Shown here one piece after another: positions 50,550 to 51,556 of a stretch of 51,556 bases of DNA. The DNA is from Streptomyces sp. cf386 (GTDB lineage: Bacteria > Actinomycetota > Actinomycetes > Streptomycetales > Streptomycetaceae), in NCBI RefSeq assembly GCF_900103585.1, contig NZ_FNHV01000039.1:1-51556 (forward strand), read 5' to 3'. The position numbers were made by a program, and so were the translations under genes. Each line of letters starts with the position of its first letter. Within the stretch, counting starts at the first letter, position 1. The notes under the pieces are model-generated. The model searched no databases, was not told where the DNA came from, and saw only the letters and a list, made by a program, of their open reading frames with translations.

Positions 50550-51556
50550 ATGTCTGACAAGTCGCTTCTGAACACGCCCCTGCATGAGCTCGACCCGGCC
50601 GTCGCCGCCGCGCTCGACGCCGAGCTGGAGCGCCAGCAGTCCACCCTGGAGATGATCGCCTCCGAGAACTTCGCCCCGCTGGCGGTCATGGAGGCACAGG
50701 GCTCGGTCCTGACGAACAAGTACGCCGAGGGCTACCCGGGACGCCGCTACTACGGCGGCTGCGAACACGTCGACGTCGCCGAGCAGATCGCCATCGACCG
50801 GATCAAGGAGCTGTTCGGCGCCGAGTACGCCAACGTCCAGCCCCACTCCGGCGCCTCCGCCAACCAGGCCGCCCTGTTCGCCCTCGCCCAGCCCGGCGAC
50901 ACCATCCTCGGCCTGGACCTCGCCCACGGCGGCCACCTCACCCACGGCATGCGCCTGAACTTCTCCGGCAAGCAGTTCAACGTCGTCCCCTACCACGTCG
51001 ACGACGCCGGCCTGGTCGACATGGCCGAGGTCGAACGCCTCGCCAAGGAACACCGCCCCAAGGTGATCATCGCCGGCTGGTCCGCCTACCCGCGCCAGCT
51101 CGACTTCGCCGAGTTCCGCCGCATCGCGGACGAGGTCGAGGCGTACCTGTGGGTCGACATGGCGCACTTCGCCGGTCTGGTCGCGGCCGGCCTGCACCCC
51201 AACCCGGTCGAGCACGCCGATGTGGTCACCTCCACCACGCACAAGACCCTGGGCGGGCCGCGCGGCGGCATCATCCTGGCCAAGCAGGCCTTCGCGAAGA
51301 AGCTGAACTCCTCCGTCTTCCCCGGCTTCCAGGGCGGCCCCCTGGAGCACGTGATCGCGGCCAAGGCGGTCTCCTTCAAGGTCGCCGCCTCCGAGGAGTT
51401 CAGGGAGCGCCAGCGCCGCACCATCGAGGGCGCCCGCATCCTCGCCGAGCGCCTGACGGCCGCCGACGCCCGTGAGGCCGGCGTGAACGTCCTGTCCGGC
51501 GGCACCGACGTCCACCTCATCCTGGTCGACCTGCGCGCCTCCGACCTGGACGGACA
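50550..51556 (+). CDS. glyA: Serine hydroxymethyltransferase (partial, C-terminus off window)
   Basis: This PLP enzyme interconverts serine and glycine with tetrahydrofolate. The ORF runs off the right edge, so 335 residues are seen. It opens MSDKSLLNTPLHELDPAVAAALDAELERQQSTLEMIASENF. Key sites are GYPGRRYYGGCE, QPHSGASANQAA, VDMAHFAGLVAAG, and the PLP Lys232 in TSTTHKTLGGPRGG. The start is ATG 50550, with GAGGAGTCG upstream. Conserved order gcvT-gcvH-glyA supports one-carbon metabolism. Confidence 0.98.
   Translation, partial: MSDKSLLNTPLHELDPAVAAALDAELERQQSTLEMIASENFAPLAVMEAQGSVLTNKYAEGYPGRRYYGGCEHVDVAEQIAIDRIKELFGAEYANVQPHSGASANQAALFALAQPGDTILGLDLAHGGHLTHGMRLNFSGKQFNVVPYHVDDAGLVDMAEVERLAKEHRPKVIIAGWSAYPRQLDFAEFRRIADEVEAYLWVDMAHFAGLVAAGLHPNPVEHADVVTSTTHKTLGGPRGGIILAKQAFAKKLNSSVFPGFQGGPLEHVIAAKAVSFKVAASEEFRERQRRTIEGARILAERLTAADAREAGVNVLSGGTDVHLILVDLRASDLDG

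Overview
The window is high-GC actinobacterial chromosome, almost certainly Streptomyces. Codons end in G or C, GTG starts and 4-base GTGA overlaps are common, Streptomyces-type intergenic palindromes are present, and two c-di-GMP enzymes sit among ordinary metabolic genes. From memory (not searched), the gene order resembles the ilvC-to-glyA part of the S. coelicolor chromosome core (about SCO5514 down to SCO5470). I see no prophage, insertion sequence, CRISPR array, tRNA, rRNA or island.

Layout. (1) 1-3636, minus strand: ilvB-ilvN-ilvC for branched-chain amino acids. Upstream lie a 13-residue leader peptide (MRTRILVLGKRVG) and an attenuator hairpin. ilvC is cut by the left edge. (2) 3670-6912, minus: a membrane PAS-GGDEF-EAL protein (CdgC-like) with a degenerate EAL domain, a His-rich loop and a repeat-derived peptide inside its PAS domain. 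(3) 7121-18269: a 2-hydroxyacid dehydrogenase, an aldo/keto reductase, a PQQ-type sugar dehydrogenase lipoprotein, a large LuxR-family ATPase regulator, small conserved proteins, and an MMPL exporter overlapping a GNAT acetyltransferase. (4) 18458-22891: a methyltransferase, then gatC-gatA-(80-aa membrane protein)-gatB for Asn/Gln-tRNA amidotransferase. (5) 23022-28741: an RmdB-like GGDEF-EAL protein with both domains intact, ligA, and a short MetE-like protein. (6) 28792-34330: SDR, divergent LOG-family protein, DUF427, alpha/beta hydrolase, and the tRNA-thiolation pair mnmA/cysteine desulfurase with a Tat-type amidase gene of opposite strand between them. (7) 34444-39266: two tiny membrane proteins divergent from a TetR regulator with repeated operator-like elements, a low-complexity lipoprotein, a thioesterase, an esterase and a TRIC-type channel. 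(8) 39330-45569: a five-gene oligopeptide ABC importer. (9) 45932-51556: two SseB-like proteins, a P-loop ATPase, then a tandem glycine riboswitch with gcvT, gcvH and glyA (cut by the right edge).

How the parts work together. The ilv leader and the glycine riboswitch are two amino-acid-responsive RNA controls at opposite ends. The SseB ('enhanced serine sensitivity') pair lies next to serine/glycine one-carbon genes. Cysteine desulfurase can supply sulfur to MnmA. Most of the window is conserved housekeeping sequence. The least explained pieces are the TetR / tiny-membrane-protein locus at 34444-35703, with three AACAGTTGT elements and a roughly 10-bp periodic repeat, and the structural oddities of the CdgC-like protein.
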